Below are positions 8,526-16,817 of a stretch of 21,672 nucleotides of DNA, piece by piece. Under the pieces are notes generated by a model that worked only from the letters and a program-made list of their open reading frames with translations, was not told where the DNA came from and ran no database searches. Position 1 is the first letter of the stretch. Each line of letters opens with the position of its first letter. This DNA comes from DAIOGN01 sp036745245 (lineage in GTDB: Bacteria; Zixibacteria; MSB-5A5; JAUVRN01), in assembly GCA_036745245.1 (NCBI GenBank), contig DAIOGN010000046.1:1-21672 (forward strand). The letters are read 5' to 3'. Made by a program: the position numbers and the translations under genes.

Positions 8526-9324
8526 TCCAGCGAATCCCGCCGGGGTGAAGAGTGCGGCGCGGGGACAGGCGACGCTCTCAGTTGTCATGATCGCCCGCAA
8601 CGAAGAGGCAACGCTTGGACGCTGTCTGGAGCGCGTCACCTTCGCCAGGGAAATCATCGTGGCCGACTCCGGCTCGACCGATCGCACGGTGCAGGAAGCG
8701 CTGCGTTTCACACCCCATGTAGTCCAGGTGGACTGGCTGGGGTTCGGTCCCACCAAGCAGCTCGCCCTGAACCGCGCCTCCTGCGACTGGATTCTCTCCC
8801 TGGACGCCGACGAAGTGGTGGATGACGAACTCACGGTCGCCATTGCGGAGGCGCTACGCCGGGACGATCCGGCCGTGGCCGCCTACAGGCTCAATCGACG
8901 TTCGAACTTCCTGGGAACGTGGATGAAGCACTCCGGCTGGTATCCCGACCGGGTGACGCGCCTCGCCCGGCGCGACCGCGTGCGCTTCTCCGACCATGCG
9001 GTGCACGAACAGCTGGTGGTGCAGGGCCGTGTGGACGACCTGCCCGGTCATCTGCTTCACTACACGGATCCGGACTGGGCCCACTATGTCGCCAAACTCG
9101 CACGCTACTCCGATCTGTCCGCACAGGCCCTGTACCGAGAGGGACGCAGGGCCACGCTCTGGGATCTTGCGGTGCGGCCCGCCTATCAATTCGTGCGCAC
9201 GTACATTCTGCAACGGGGGTGTCTCGACGGGCGGGCGGGATTCCTGCTCGCCTGCGGCTCGGCCTTTCACGTGTTCAGCAAGTACGCCGGTCTCTGGAGT
9301 CTGGGCCGAAAGGGACGGGCGTGA
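8518..9324 (+). CDS. Family 2 glycosyltransferase, WaaE/KdtX-like
   Basis: A GT-A fold inverting glycosyltransferase of 268 residues. The nucleotide-sugar site is visible as SVVMIARNEEATLGRCL (about 21-37), IIVADSGSTDRT (46-57) and the metal-binding DAD at 96-98 in SLDADEVV. The later blocks FLGTWMKHSGWYPDRVTRL, HAVHEQL and LLHYTD, and the closing region with YILQRG and AFHVFSKYAGLW, resemble WaaE/KdtX-type enzymes, which add a hexose to the LPS inner core. The donor and acceptor are not determinable here. There is no signal peptide, so the enzyme acts at the cytoplasmic face. Its start is inside the end of msbA (8-base overlap), and its stop overlaps the next start as GTGA, so the genes are very likely co-expressed. 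Confidence 0.9.
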   Translation: MSDPANPAGVKSAARGQATLSVVMIARNEEATLGRCLERVTFAREIIVADSGSTDRTVQEALRFTPHVVQVDWLGFGPTKQLALNRASCDWILSLDADEVVDDELTVAIAEALRRDDPAVAAYRLNRRSNFLGTWMKHSGWYPDRVTRLARRDRVRFSDHAVHEQLVVQGRVDDLPGHLLHYTDPDWAHYVAKLARYSDLSAQALYREGRRATLWDLAVRPAYQFVRTYILQRGCLDGRAGFLLACGSAFHVFSKYAGLWSLGRKGRA

Positions 9325-10295
9325 ACATTCTGACGGTGCGCAACGACGGCCTGGGCGATCTCCTCCTGACCTTGCCCACCCTGGCGTCCCTGCGACGTCT
9401 GTATCCCGCATCGAGGCTCGGTGTGCTCGTACGGCCCGACTGTGCGCTCCTCTTCGAATTGTATTCCGATCCCGTGGAGGTGTGGTGCGACGACGCGTCG
9501 GCGAAAACCCGGGTGCGGCGCGATCGTCCGGACGTGATGCTCTTCCTCAAACCCGATCCGGGGTGGGCGAAACGCGCGTTTTTGTCCCGCGTGCCGCGTC
9601 GAATCGGCACGCGTCACCGCTGGCAGAGTCTCTTGTTCAATGAACGGGTGCCGGTGCATCGACGGAGCAGCGGCCGCCATGAGGCGGAGTGCAACGCCCT
9701 CGTCGCGGCACCTCTGGGCGTGACCCTGCCGCTTCCGCCGGTGCGATTGCGCGTGCCGCCGCACGGCGAAGAGCGTGCCCTCCAGGCTCTGACTCGCGCC
9801 GGGCAGCGTCAGGGCGAGTCCTTCGTCGTCATTCATCCCGGCAGTCACAGTTCGGCTCCCAACTGGCCCAGGGAATACTATTCCGGGTTGGTGGAGCGAC
9901 TTGCCGCATCGGGCCACCCGGTGATCGTGACGTGCGGTCCGCGCGAGGTCGAACTGGCCCGGAGTGTGGCGGGCTCAAGCGGCCGGGCTCTTGAGCCCGT
10001 GGATCTGGTGGCGCTGGCCGGTGTGCTGGCAGGAGCCCTGGTGGTGGTCTCGGGCTCCACCGGGCCCATGCACCTCGCATGTGCGCTGGGAGTGCCGGTG
10101 GTGGCACTCTTTTCCAGTCGTCCTCCACACACTCCGGATCGGTGGGGACCGTGGGGAGAGACCTCCGGATCGTCTGTGGTGTTGCAGTCTCCTCCCGTGG
10201 CCCACGCATCCGGGGAAGACCTCTCCGGTCTGGCTCCGGAGGACGTGTTTCAGGCCGTCATCAAGAGAGCCGGCGTCGGCCGGGCGGTGCGATGA
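9321..10295 (+). CDS. Family 9 glycosyltransferase (ADP-heptose:LPS heptosyltransferase-like)
   Basis: The GTG at 9321 (GTGA overlap with the previous stop) gives MNILTVRNDGLGDLLLTLP, the classic N-terminus of GT9 heptosyltransferases. The C-terminal donor-binding half shows VVIHPGSHSSAPNWP and SGSTGPMHLACALGVPVVALF, corresponding to the ADP-heptose-binding region. The 324-residue length is within the usual range. The family transfers heptose from ADP-heptose to the LPS core in the cytoplasm before MsbA flips the lipid. Together with the adjacent WaaE-like enzyme and MsbA-like exporter it forms a small core-assembly cassette. The frame is open further upstream inside the GT2 gene, but that portion shows no similarity to the family and was not used. 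The stop overlaps the rel start as ATGA. Confidence 0.91.
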   Translation: MNILTVRNDGLGDLLLTLPTLASLRRLYPASRLGVLVRPDCALLFELYSDPVEVWCDDASAKTRVRRDRPDVMLFLKPDPGWAKRAFLSRVPRRIGTRHRWQSLLFNERVPVHRRSSGRHEAECNALVAAPLGVTLPLPPVRLRVPPHGEERALQALTRAGQRQGESFVVIHPGSHSSAPNWPREYYSGLVERLAASGHPVIVTCGPREVELARSVAGSSGRALEPVDLVALAGVLAGALVVVSGSTGPMHLACALGVPVVALFSSRPPHTPDRWGPWGETSGSSVVLQSPPVAHASGEDLSGLAPEDVFQAVIKRAGVGRAVR

Positions 10296-12409
10296 ATCTG
10301 GCCGAATTCGTAATCCGCGTGGAGTCGGCCAATGCCAATATCAACGTGCCGCTCATTCGCAAGGCCTACGAGTTCTCCGACTACCACCACCGCGGACAAC
10401 TGCGCGCCTCGGGCGAACCGTACGTCTCTCACTGCCTGGAAGTGGCGTTCATCCTCGCCGATCTGCACGCCGACAGCACCACGGTTGCGGCCGGCGTTCT
10501 TCACGACGTGCTGGAGGACACCGACACCACCCGCGAGGAGCTGGAGGCCGCCTTCGGCAAGGAGATCGCGGATCTGGTGGACGGGGTCACAAAGATCGGC
10601 GGGTACCAGTACCGGAGCCTGGCGGAGGCGCAGGCGGAGTATTTCCGCAAGATGCTGATCGCCGTGTCACGCGACATCCGGGTGATTCTCATCAAGCTGG
10701 CCGACCGCCTTCACAACATGCGCACGCTCGAGCATCTGAGTCCGGCCCGGCAGCAGGCCGTGGCGCAGGAGACGCGCGAGGTGTACGCGCCTCTTGCGCA
10801 TCGATTCGGCATGGCGCGCATCAAATGGGAACTGGAGGACCTGTCGTTCCGATTCCTCCACCCCGAGGCCTGGGAGCGCCTCTCCTCCCAGTTCACGGAG
10901 CTCCGGTCGGAACGTGAAGAGTACATCGCGCTGGTCACCACGCCTTTGAAGGAGATTCTGGCGAGCGAAGGGATCGCGGCCGACGTATCGGGCCGGGCCA
11001 AGCACATGGATTCGATCTGGCGGAAAATGCAGAAGCGCGGCAAACCTCTGGAGGAGATCTACGATCTTCTGGCCATCCGGGTGCTGGTGGAGAGCAAGCG
11101 CGACTGCTACCACGTGCTGGGCATCGTCAACGAACTCTGGACGCCCGTCATGGACCGCTTTCACGACTACATCGCCACCCCCAAGTCCAACGGCTACCAG
11201 TCGCTGCACACCACGGTGATCGGGCCGCGCGGGAAGAGCGTGGAGATTCAGATCCGGACGCACTCCATGCACCGGATGGCGGAATACGGCATCGCCGCCC
11301 ACTGGCTCTACAAGGAAGGCAAGCAGCAGATGAACGAGGCCGACCGCCAGCTGGGATGGCTGCGGCAGGTGCTGGAATGGCAGCAGGAGATGGACTCGCC
11401 CTCCGAGTTCATGGAGTACCTGAAGGTGGACCTGTTTCAGGACGAGGTCTTCGTGTTCACGCCGCGCGGTGAACTCAAAGTCCTGCCGGCGGGCGCCACC
11501 ACGCTCGACTTTGCGTACGCCGTGCACACCAATGTGGGACATCACACCACCGGAGCGCGCGTAAACGGGCGCATGGTGCCCCTCACCACCGTGCTGTCGA
11601 CGGGGGACGAGGTGGAGATCATCACGTCCCCGCATCAGACGCCGCATCAGGACTGGCTGCATCTGGCCAGGACGTCACGCGCTCTGTCCAAAATCCGGCA
11701 GTACTTCCGCCAGAAGCACTCCGACGAGGCCGAACAGATCGGACGCGAGCTGCTCGATCGCGAAGCCACTCGACTCGGTCAGGCGCCTCCCGGCCCGGAC
11801 GCGTTGCAGCCTCTGCCCGAATCTCTCACACGCGGTTCGATCCCGGCCCTGCTCTCGGGTCTGGGTCACGGGCTCATTTCGCTTCGCCAACTGGTGCCTC
11901 GCCTGTTTCCGCAGGCTCCAACGCGCCCGAAGCCTGCGCGCCACGCCGACGATCGACCGTCCGGCGGCATCCGCATTCAGGGAATGGGGCACATGATGTT
12001 CCGCTTCGGCCAGTGCTGTCATCCGGTTCCGGGGGAGGACATCGTGGGGTTCATCACGCGCGGACGCGGCATCACCATCCATCGCCGCAATTGCCAGCGC
12101 GTGCAGGTCGCCGCCGACGACGTGGAACGGAAGGTGGAGGTCGAATGGGACGTCAAGGGCGATGAGCACTTCCAGGTGAAGCTGCTCGTGCACGTCGATG
12201 AGCGACGCCATCTGTTACGCGACATCACGGCTGCCGTGGCGGAAGCACAGGCAAATGTTCGCGGTGCGGATCTTCAGCTGGGCGGCGGGCTGGCGACCGT
12301 GCTGGTGGACGTAGAACACAAGGCTCACCTCGAACGGGTGATCACACGACTCAAAGGAGTGAAGGGCGTGCGCGGAATCGAGCGCGGCCGTGGCGGAGGC
12401 GGCGCGTGA
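10292..12409 (+). CDS. rel: Bifunctional (p)ppGpp synthetase/hydrolase (Rel/SpoT)
   Basis: A long RSH enzyme of 705 residues that makes and degrades the alarmone (p)ppGpp. An intact HD hydrolase domain is seen (His47, His71-Asp72, Glu75-Asp76 in HDVLEDT, Asp138 in LADRLHN), so hydrolysis is expected. The synthetase domain has GRAKHMDSIWRKM (234-246), IYDLLAIRVLV (256-266) and DYIATPKSNGYQSLHTTV (292-309). TGS is at ~384-446 (DEVFVFTPRGELKVLP), the Cys-rich zinc-finger-like region at ~563-604 (CC at 575-576, HRRNC at 597-601), and ACT at ~627-697. The loop that reads RxKD in bifunctional enzymes and ExDD in RelA is RFHD here (289-292). The ATG at 10292 overlaps the GT9 stop (ATGA). The gene is followed by a GTGA overlap with pgeF. 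Confidence 0.96.
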   Translation: MNLAEFVIRVESANANINVPLIRKAYEFSDYHHRGQLRASGEPYVSHCLEVAFILADLHADSTTVAAGVLHDVLEDTDTTREELEAAFGKEIADLVDGVTKIGGYQYRSLAEAQAEYFRKMLIAVSRDIRVILIKLADRLHNMRTLEHLSPARQQAVAQETREVYAPLAHRFGMARIKWELEDLSFRFLHPEAWERLSSQFTELRSEREEYIALVTTPLKEILASEGIAADVSGRAKHMDSIWRKMQKRGKPLEEIYDLLAIRVLVESKRDCYHVLGIVNELWTPVMDRFHDYIATPKSNGYQSLHTTVIGPRGKSVEIQIRTHSMHRMAEYGIAAHWLYKEGKQQMNEADRQLGWLRQVLEWQQEMDSPSEFMEYLKVDLFQDEVFVFTPRGELKVLPAGATTLDFAYAVHTNVGHHTTGARVNGRMVPLTTVLSTGDEVEIITSPHQTPHQDWLHLARTSRALSKIRQYFRQKHSDEAEQIGRELLDREATRLGQAPPGPDALQPLPESLTRGSIPALLSGLGHGLISLRQLVPRLFPQAPTRPKPARHADDRPSGGIRIQGMGHMMFRFGQCCHPVPGEDIVGFITRGRGITIHRRNCQRVQVAADDVERKVEVEWDVKGDEHFQVKLLVHVDERRHLLRDITAAVAEAQANVRGADLQLGGGLATVLVDVEHKAHLERVITRLKGVKGVRGIERGRGGGGA

Positions 12410-13143
12410 ACGAGCTTCGCGGTGCGGACACGACGGCCGCGGGGGTGCCTCGCGAGGAGCACATGCTTCCCCATCCGGGAGACCCTCAGGTGGGCTGGAC
12501 GGTGTTCGATCCAGGCGACCCCGAGCGGTCCACGCCCGCACAGGCCGAACGACTGAGCGCGCTCCACAAGCGCAAAGCGGTTGTGCTCAGGCAGGTGCAC
12601 CTGACGAACTGCCTGGTGCTGCGAAGCGAAGACTCGATCCCGGGATCACCCGTGGCCGACGGCGTTCTCACAGATCGGCGAGATCTCCTGGCCGGAGTGA
12701 GCGCTGCCGACTGCCTGCCGCTGTTTCTTATCGCACCGGAGGCCTGCGGCGTGTTGCACGCGGGTTGGCGCGGCGTGCTGGGCGGCATTCTGCCTCTGGC
12801 TGTGGAGACTCTCCGGCACGAGTTCGGTGTCACGCTCGACCGCCTGCGGTTGTACACCGGTCCCGGCATCGGCCCCTGTTGCTTCGAAGTCTCCGCTGCG
12901 GTGTGGTCGTGTTTCCCGGCGGACGCGCGGATCCGTACGGAAGCCGCTCTGCGCCTCGACCTTCTGCGGGTGGTATCTGCACAGTGGCGCGCCTGCGGAG
13001 GTGAGGCACCCGCGGTTCACCTGGGTCGTTGCACGGTATGCGGCGTCCCCAGGCTTCACTCGTTTCGACGCGACGGGGGCAGCGGCAGAAACTTCGCCTA
13101 CCTGTACTATGCCGATTCACTCCTAACCAATTGCTGTACCTGA
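12406..13143 (+). CDS. pgeF: Laccase-domain protein, PgeF/YfiH family (DUF152)
   Basis: The zinc/copper-binding triad of the YfiH family is present as His65 (RQVHL), Cys103 (SAADCLP) and His118 (LHAGWRG), followed by TGPGIGPCCFEV and the closing HSFRRDGGSGRNFAYLYY. E. coli PgeF removes wrongly incorporated amino acids from peptidoglycan precursors. Other members have polyphenol oxidase, purine nucleoside phosphorylase or adenosine deaminase activity, so the physiological reaction here is open. The length of 245 residues is normal. The start is GTG 12406 in a GTGA overlap with rel; the first ~25 residues look non-conserved, so a slightly later start is possible. It is the last gene before a 116-base gap holding the heat-shock operator. 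Confidence 0.93.
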   Translation: MNELRGADTTAAGVPREEHMLPHPGDPQVGWTVFDPGDPERSTPAQAERLSALHKRKAVVLRQVHLTNCLVLRSEDSIPGSPVADGVLTDRRDLLAGVSAADCLPLFLIAPEACGVLHAGWRGVLGGILPLAVETLRHEFGVTLDRLRLYTGPGIGPCCFEVSAAVWSCFPADARIRTEAALRLDLLRVVSAQWRACGGEAPAVHLGRCTVCGVPRLHSFRRDGGSGRNFAYLYYADSLLTNCCT

Positions 13144-13196
13144 CCTTGCAGCGATTGACTTCCTGGAACCGGATGGCTGTACGGGCGTAGAAAACG

Positions 13197-13223
13197 TTAG
13201 CACTCTTGGACTTCAAGTGCTAA
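13197..13223 (+). promoter_or_regulatory. CIRCE operator (HrcA binding site)
   Basis: The left arm TTAGCACTC (13197-13205), a 9-base spacer and the right arm AAGTGCTAA (13215-13223) match the CIRCE consensus TTAGCACTC-N9-GAGTGCTAA with one mismatch (A instead of G at 13215). The two arms pair perfectly over 8 bp. The site lies 36 bases before hrcA, the first gene of an hrcA-grpE-dnaK-dnaJ operon, exactly where HrcA autoregulation is expected. Confidence 0.96.
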
Positions 13224-13226
13224 AAT
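13197..13226 (+). promoter_or_regulatory. Candidate sigma-70-type promoter overlapping CIRCE
   Basis: TTAGCA (13197-13202, 4/6 match to TTGACA) and TAAAAT (13221-13226, 5/6 match to TATAAT) are 18 bases apart, so an HrcA dimer on CIRCE would cover both boxes. The transcript would start near 13233, about 27 bases before hrcA. Another -35-like box, TTGACT at 13155-13160, has no good -10 partner. The assignment is by motif only. Confidence 0.35.
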
Positions 13227-13259
13227 AGGCCCGACCAGAAACCCGAAAGTATTGCGAAT

Positions 13260-14294
13260 ATGAAGCCGGACATTGAGTTAAGCGATCGAGAACAGGCCAT
13301 TCTCAGCGCCGTCGTCGATCTCTACGTGAAGACCGCCGAACCGGTGGGATCACGCGCTATTGCCCAGAAGTTCACTTTGGGTCTGTCGCCGGCGACCATC
13401 CGCAACACGATGCAGGATCTGGAGGAAGGCGGATTCCTGAGCCAGCCGCACACTTCGGCCGGACGCATTCCCACCGATCTGGGGTATCGCTATTTCGTGG
13501 ACCGGCTGCTTCGGCCCGTCCCGCTGACCGCGCGCGAGTCGGACACCATCCGCCGCGAGGTCGAGCTCGACAGTGCCGCTCTGTCCGACATCCTGGCACA
13601 AACCAGCCGCGTGCTCTCTCGCCTCACCAATCAACTTGGAGTCACCGTGGCGCCTGTGTTCGAACGGGGGATCGTCGACCGCATCGAACTGGTGCACGTG
13701 GCGCGTCACAGACTTCTGGTGATTCTCACGGTGCGGTCGGGCCTCGCCCGCACGCTGCTTCTGGAAATGGAATCCGATCCCAAGGGCGCCCACCTCGAGG
13801 ACACGGAACGCCTGCTCAACGAACGCTTGACGGGGCTGACTCTGGGGGAGGTGCGGCGTCAGGCTGCCGAGCGCCTGCGGGATGCCCGCGCAGAGCCGCG
13901 ACTTTTGAAGATGTTCGTGGATGCCACGGACAAGCTCACAAACCACCAGGAGGCCGAAGAGATTCATCTAGGGGGGACCTCTCATCTCATGACGCAGCCG
14001 GAGTTCAAGGATCCCTCTCACTTCAGCGAAGTGTTGCACATGGTGGAAGACACGACGCCGCTGCGGGAGTGGATTGCGAACACGGAACTGGGAGAAGGGA
14101 TCGTGATTACGATCGGACGCGAACTCAAGGCCATGGACCTCCAGCTGTGCGCCATGGTGACCGCGTCGTACCGCGTGGGCCAGGTGCACGGCACCATCGG
14201 TGTGATCGGTCCGACGCGCATGCCTTATTCCAAGATGGTGACGGTCGTCGACTACACGTCGAGACTGCTCACAGAAGTGCTGTCTCGTGGATAA
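13260..14294 (+). CDS. hrcA: Heat-inducible transcription repressor HrcA
   Basis: HrcA represses heat-shock genes by binding CIRCE and depends on GroEL for folding. The N-terminal winged helix-turn-helix is visible at about residues 5-80 (AILSAVVDLYVKTAEPVGS, LSPATIRNTMQDLEEGGFL, HTSAGRIPTDLGYRYFVD). The C-terminal dimerisation/GAF-like part ends with TASYRVGQVHGTIGVIGPTRM and MVTVVDYTSRLLTEVL, the normal family signature. The length of 344 residues is typical. The start ATG 13260 has only a weak purine stretch upstream. With the CIRCE site 36 bases upstream the gene should repress itself and the chaperone genes behind it. It overlaps grpE by 8 bases. Confidence 0.97.
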   Translation: MKPDIELSDREQAILSAVVDLYVKTAEPVGSRAIAQKFTLGLSPATIRNTMQDLEEGGFLSQPHTSAGRIPTDLGYRYFVDRLLRPVPLTARESDTIRREVELDSAALSDILAQTSRVLSRLTNQLGVTVAPVFERGIVDRIELVHVARHRLLVILTVRSGLARTLLLEMESDPKGAHLEDTERLLNERLTGLTLGEVRRQAAERLRDARAEPRLLKMFVDATDKLTNHQEAEEIHLGGTSHLMTQPEFKDPSHFSEVLHMVEDTTPLREWIANTELGEGIVITIGRELKAMDLQLCAMVTASYRVGQVHGTIGVIGPTRMPYSKMVTVVDYTSRLLTEVLSRG

Positions 14295-14862
14295 CCTGGA
14301 GAAGAAGGACGCTCTGGCCGAGCCCTCCGCGATCCCCACGCCCCCTGAATCCGCCGCGGAGGAGGCGGCCTCCGATCCGTGGCAGGAGGAATGGCAGGCG
14401 CTGAACGACCGACATTTGCGTCTGGCGGCGGAGTTCGAAAACTACAAGAAGCGCACCGCCCGTGACCACCAGGAGCGTGCGCGGTCGGCCCAGGCAGACC
14501 TGCTTCTGGATCTGCTCGAGATTGCAGACAACTTTGACCGGGCGCTCTCGGCAGAACACGACGACTCGCCGTACGCCCGGGGCGTGGCTTTGATTCGCGA
14601 GCAACTGGAGGGCGTGCTGGCACGACGCGGCGTGGAGAAGATGCAGGTGACGGGTCAGAAGTTCGATCCCGAGTTCCACGAAGCCCTCATGTCGTTGCCT
14701 TCGGAGGTGCCGGCGGGGCATGTGTGCGGCGATCTGCGCAGCGGGTACCTGCTGGCCGGGCGGACGCTGAGGCCTGCGCAGGTGGCTGTGTCGAGTGGTC
14801 CCGACCCGGAGTCGGGGGACGTGTCCAAAACGGATGAAGAGACGACTGAATTGAGGGGATAA
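14287..14862 (+). CDS. grpE: Nucleotide exchange factor GrpE
   Basis: GrpE releases ADP from DnaK in the chaperone cycle. The 191-residue protein has an acidic, disordered N-terminus (1-35) and a long helical/coiled-coil segment around LRLAAEFENYKKRTARDHQ (44-62), continuing through LLDLLEIADNFDRAL (73-87). The C-terminal beta domain shows FDPEFHEALM (126-135) and GYLLAGRTLRPAQVAVS (153-169). The GTG at 14287 gives the expected length and starts inside the end of hrcA (8-base overlap). The stop is 2 bases before dnaK, and the dnaK ribosome binding site lies in the last codons of this gene. Confidence 0.97.
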   Translation: MDNLEKKDALAEPSAIPTPPESAAEEAASDPWQEEWQALNDRHLRLAAEFENYKKRTARDHQERARSAQADLLLDLLEIADNFDRALSAEHDDSPYARGVALIREQLEGVLARRGVEKMQVTGQKFDPEFHEALMSLPSEVPAGHVCGDLRSGYLLAGRTLRPAQVAVSSGPDPESGDVSKTDEETTELRG

Positions 14863-14864
14863 AT

Positions 14865-16778
14865 ATGAGCAAGGTGATCGGCATCGATCTGGGGACGACG
14901 AATTCCTGTGTGGCCGTCATGGAAGGGCAGGAAACCGTGGTCATTCCCAACAAGGAAGGGGCGCGCACGACGCCCTCGGTGGTGGCCTTCACAGCGGACG
15001 GTCAACGTCTGGTGGGCCAGGTGGCGAAACGGCAGGCCATTACGAATCCGGAGAACACGATTTTCTCCATCAAGCGTTTCATGGGGCGGCGTCACAGCGA
15101 AGTGAGTGGTGAGGAGAAAATGGTGCCGTACAAGGTGGTGGGCGATCCCGCGGATCTCTGTCGCGTGAGAGTGGGGGACCGGGAGTACGCGCCGCCAGAG
15201 ATCTCCGCCATGATTCTGCAGTTGATGAAGCAGGTGGCCGGCGACTATCTGGGTCAGGAGGTCACCAAGGCGGTGATCACCGTACCGGCCTACTTCAACG
15301 ACTCTCAGCGGCAGGCCACGAAGGACGCGGGCAAGGTCGCGGGGCTGGACGTGCTGCGCATCATCAACGAGCCCACCGCGGCGGCTTTGGCCTACGGGCT
15401 CGACAAGAAGAAGGACGAGAAGATTGCCGTGTTCGATCTGGGCGGCGGCACCTTCGACATCTCCATTCTTGAACTCGGCGACGGAGTCTTCGAGGTGCGT
15501 GCCACCAACGGCGATACGCACCTGGGCGGTGACGACTTCGATTTCCGCATCATCGACTGGATGGCCGACGAATTCAGAAAGAACCAGGGCATCGACCTCC
15601 GGAAGGACCGGATGGCGCTGCAGCGCCTCAAGGAGGCCGCGGAGAAGGCCAAAGTGGAGCTGTCGTCCACCGCACAGACGAGCATCAACCTGCCGTTCAT
15701 CACCGCGGATGCGTCGGGTCCGAAACACCTCGACCTCACGCTGTCGAGGGCGCGGCTGGAACAGCTGGTCGACGATCTGGTGGAACGCACGCTCGAGCCG
15801 TGCCGTCGCGCCCTGGCGGACGCGAATCTTTCGGCGTCTGAGATTCACGAAGTGATCCTGGTGGGTGGCATGACCCGCATGCCGCGCGTACAGCAGGTGG
15901 TGAAGGACTTCTTCGGCCGGGAACCCCACCGTGGCGTGAACCCCGACGAAGTGGTGGCCATCGGGGCCGCCATCCAGGGCGGCGTGCTGGCAGGCGAAGT
16001 GAAAGATGTGCTCCTGCTCGACGTGACGCCCCTGTCCCTCGGCATTGAAACCCTGGGCGGCGTCATGACGCGCCTGATTGAACGGAACACCACCATTCCC
16101 ACCAAGAAGTCGCAGGTGTTCTCCACGGCGGCCGACAATCAGCCCGCGGTGACGGTGCACGTTCTGCAGGGAGAACGCGAGTTGGCCGCGCATAACCGCA
16201 CCCTGGGCCGGTTCGATCTCACGGATATTCCCGCGGCCCCGCGTGGCCTGCCTCAGATTGAGGTCGCCTTCGACATCGATGCCAACGGCATCATTCACGT
16301 GTCCGCGAAGGATCGTGGCACGGGACGTGAGCAGAAAATCAAGATCCAGTCCTCGTCGGGACTGTCGGAACAGGAAATCAAGAAGATGGTGGCCGACGCC
16401 GAAGAGCACGCGGAGGAAGACCGTCGCGAGGCGGGACTCATCGAGGCACGGAATCGAGCCGATCAGATGGTGTACCAGACAGAGAAACTGCTCAAGGAAC
16501 ACGGCGACAAGGTGGGCCCGGACGACAAGGCCAGAATCGAGAGCGCCTTGGCCGGAGTGCGCCAGGTACAGCAGGGGTCCGACAAGGCGGGGATCGAGAA
16601 GGCGCTCGAGGAACTGACGCAGGCGTCGCACCGGCTGGCCGAGGCCATGTACAAGCAGTCGCAGGAACCCGGGGCGCCCCCCGGGGGTGCGGACAGCGCC
16701 AAGCCCTCAGGCGCGGAGGCGGGCGGCGGCGCCGTAGAAGCGGATTACGAAGTGATGGACGAGGAGAAAAAACCCTGA
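14865..16778 (+). CDS. dnaK: Molecular chaperone DnaK (Hsp70)
   Basis: The ATP-dependent Hsp70 of 637 residues. The ATPase domain (about 1-383) shows GIDLGTTNSCVAVMEG, RIINEPTAAALAYG (~166-179), VFDLGGGTFDISILEL (~189-204) and ILVGGMTRMPRVQ. The interdomain linker and substrate-binding domain start at LLLDVTPLSLGIETLGG (~383). The helical lid is followed by a Gly/Ala-rich tail and the usual acidic end DYEVMDEEKKP. The N-terminal quadrant keeps the extra segment after FMGRR that diderm bacteria have. A GAGGGGAT ribosome binding site lies 4 bases before the ATG. Co-regulation with hrcA, grpE and dnaJ through CIRCE is expected. Confidence 0.98.
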   Translation: MSKVIGIDLGTTNSCVAVMEGQETVVIPNKEGARTTPSVVAFTADGQRLVGQVAKRQAITNPENTIFSIKRFMGRRHSEVSGEEKMVPYKVVGDPADLCRVRVGDREYAPPEISAMILQLMKQVAGDYLGQEVTKAVITVPAYFNDSQRQATKDAGKVAGLDVLRIINEPTAAALAYGLDKKKDEKIAVFDLGGGTFDISILELGDGVFEVRATNGDTHLGGDDFDFRIIDWMADEFRKNQGIDLRKDRMALQRLKEAAEKAKVELSSTAQTSINLPFITADASGPKHLDLTLSRARLEQLVDDLVERTLEPCRRALADANLSASEIHEVILVGGMTRMPRVQQVVKDFFGREPHRGVNPDEVVAIGAAIQGGVLAGEVKDVLLLDVTPLSLGIETLGGVMTRLIERNTTIPTKKSQVFSTAADNQPAVTVHVLQGERELAAHNRTLGRFDLTDIPAAPRGLPQIEVAFDIDANGIIHVSAKDRGTGREQKIKIQSSSGLSEQEIKKMVADAEEHAEEDRREAGLIEARNRADQMVYQTEKLLKEHGDKVGPDDKARIESALAGVRQVQQGSDKAGIEKALEELTQASHRLAEAMYKQSQEPGAPPGGADSAKPSGAEAGGGAVEADYEVMDEEKKP

Positions 16779-16817
16779 CCCGGAACCTCATCTCTCGCGC
16801 ATCGAACCTGAGCTGAC

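Noticed and set aside
8919..9320. Upstream extension of the GT9 gene inside the GT2 gene
   Set aside because: The residues are Arg/Ala-rich with no GT9 similarity, while GTG 9321 gives the textbook GT9 N-terminus.
10079..10291. Upstream extension of rel into the GT9 gene
   Set aside because: The conserved HD domain begins soon after ATG 10292, which forms an ATGA overlap. The extension is Gly/Ser/Arg-rich filler.
14655..16631. Open frame of 658 codons on the - strand opposite grpE and dnaK
   Set aside because: It mirrors dnaK exactly in phase, has a shadow-like composition and no motif. Long antisense frames opposite dnaK are a known artefact in GC-rich genomes.
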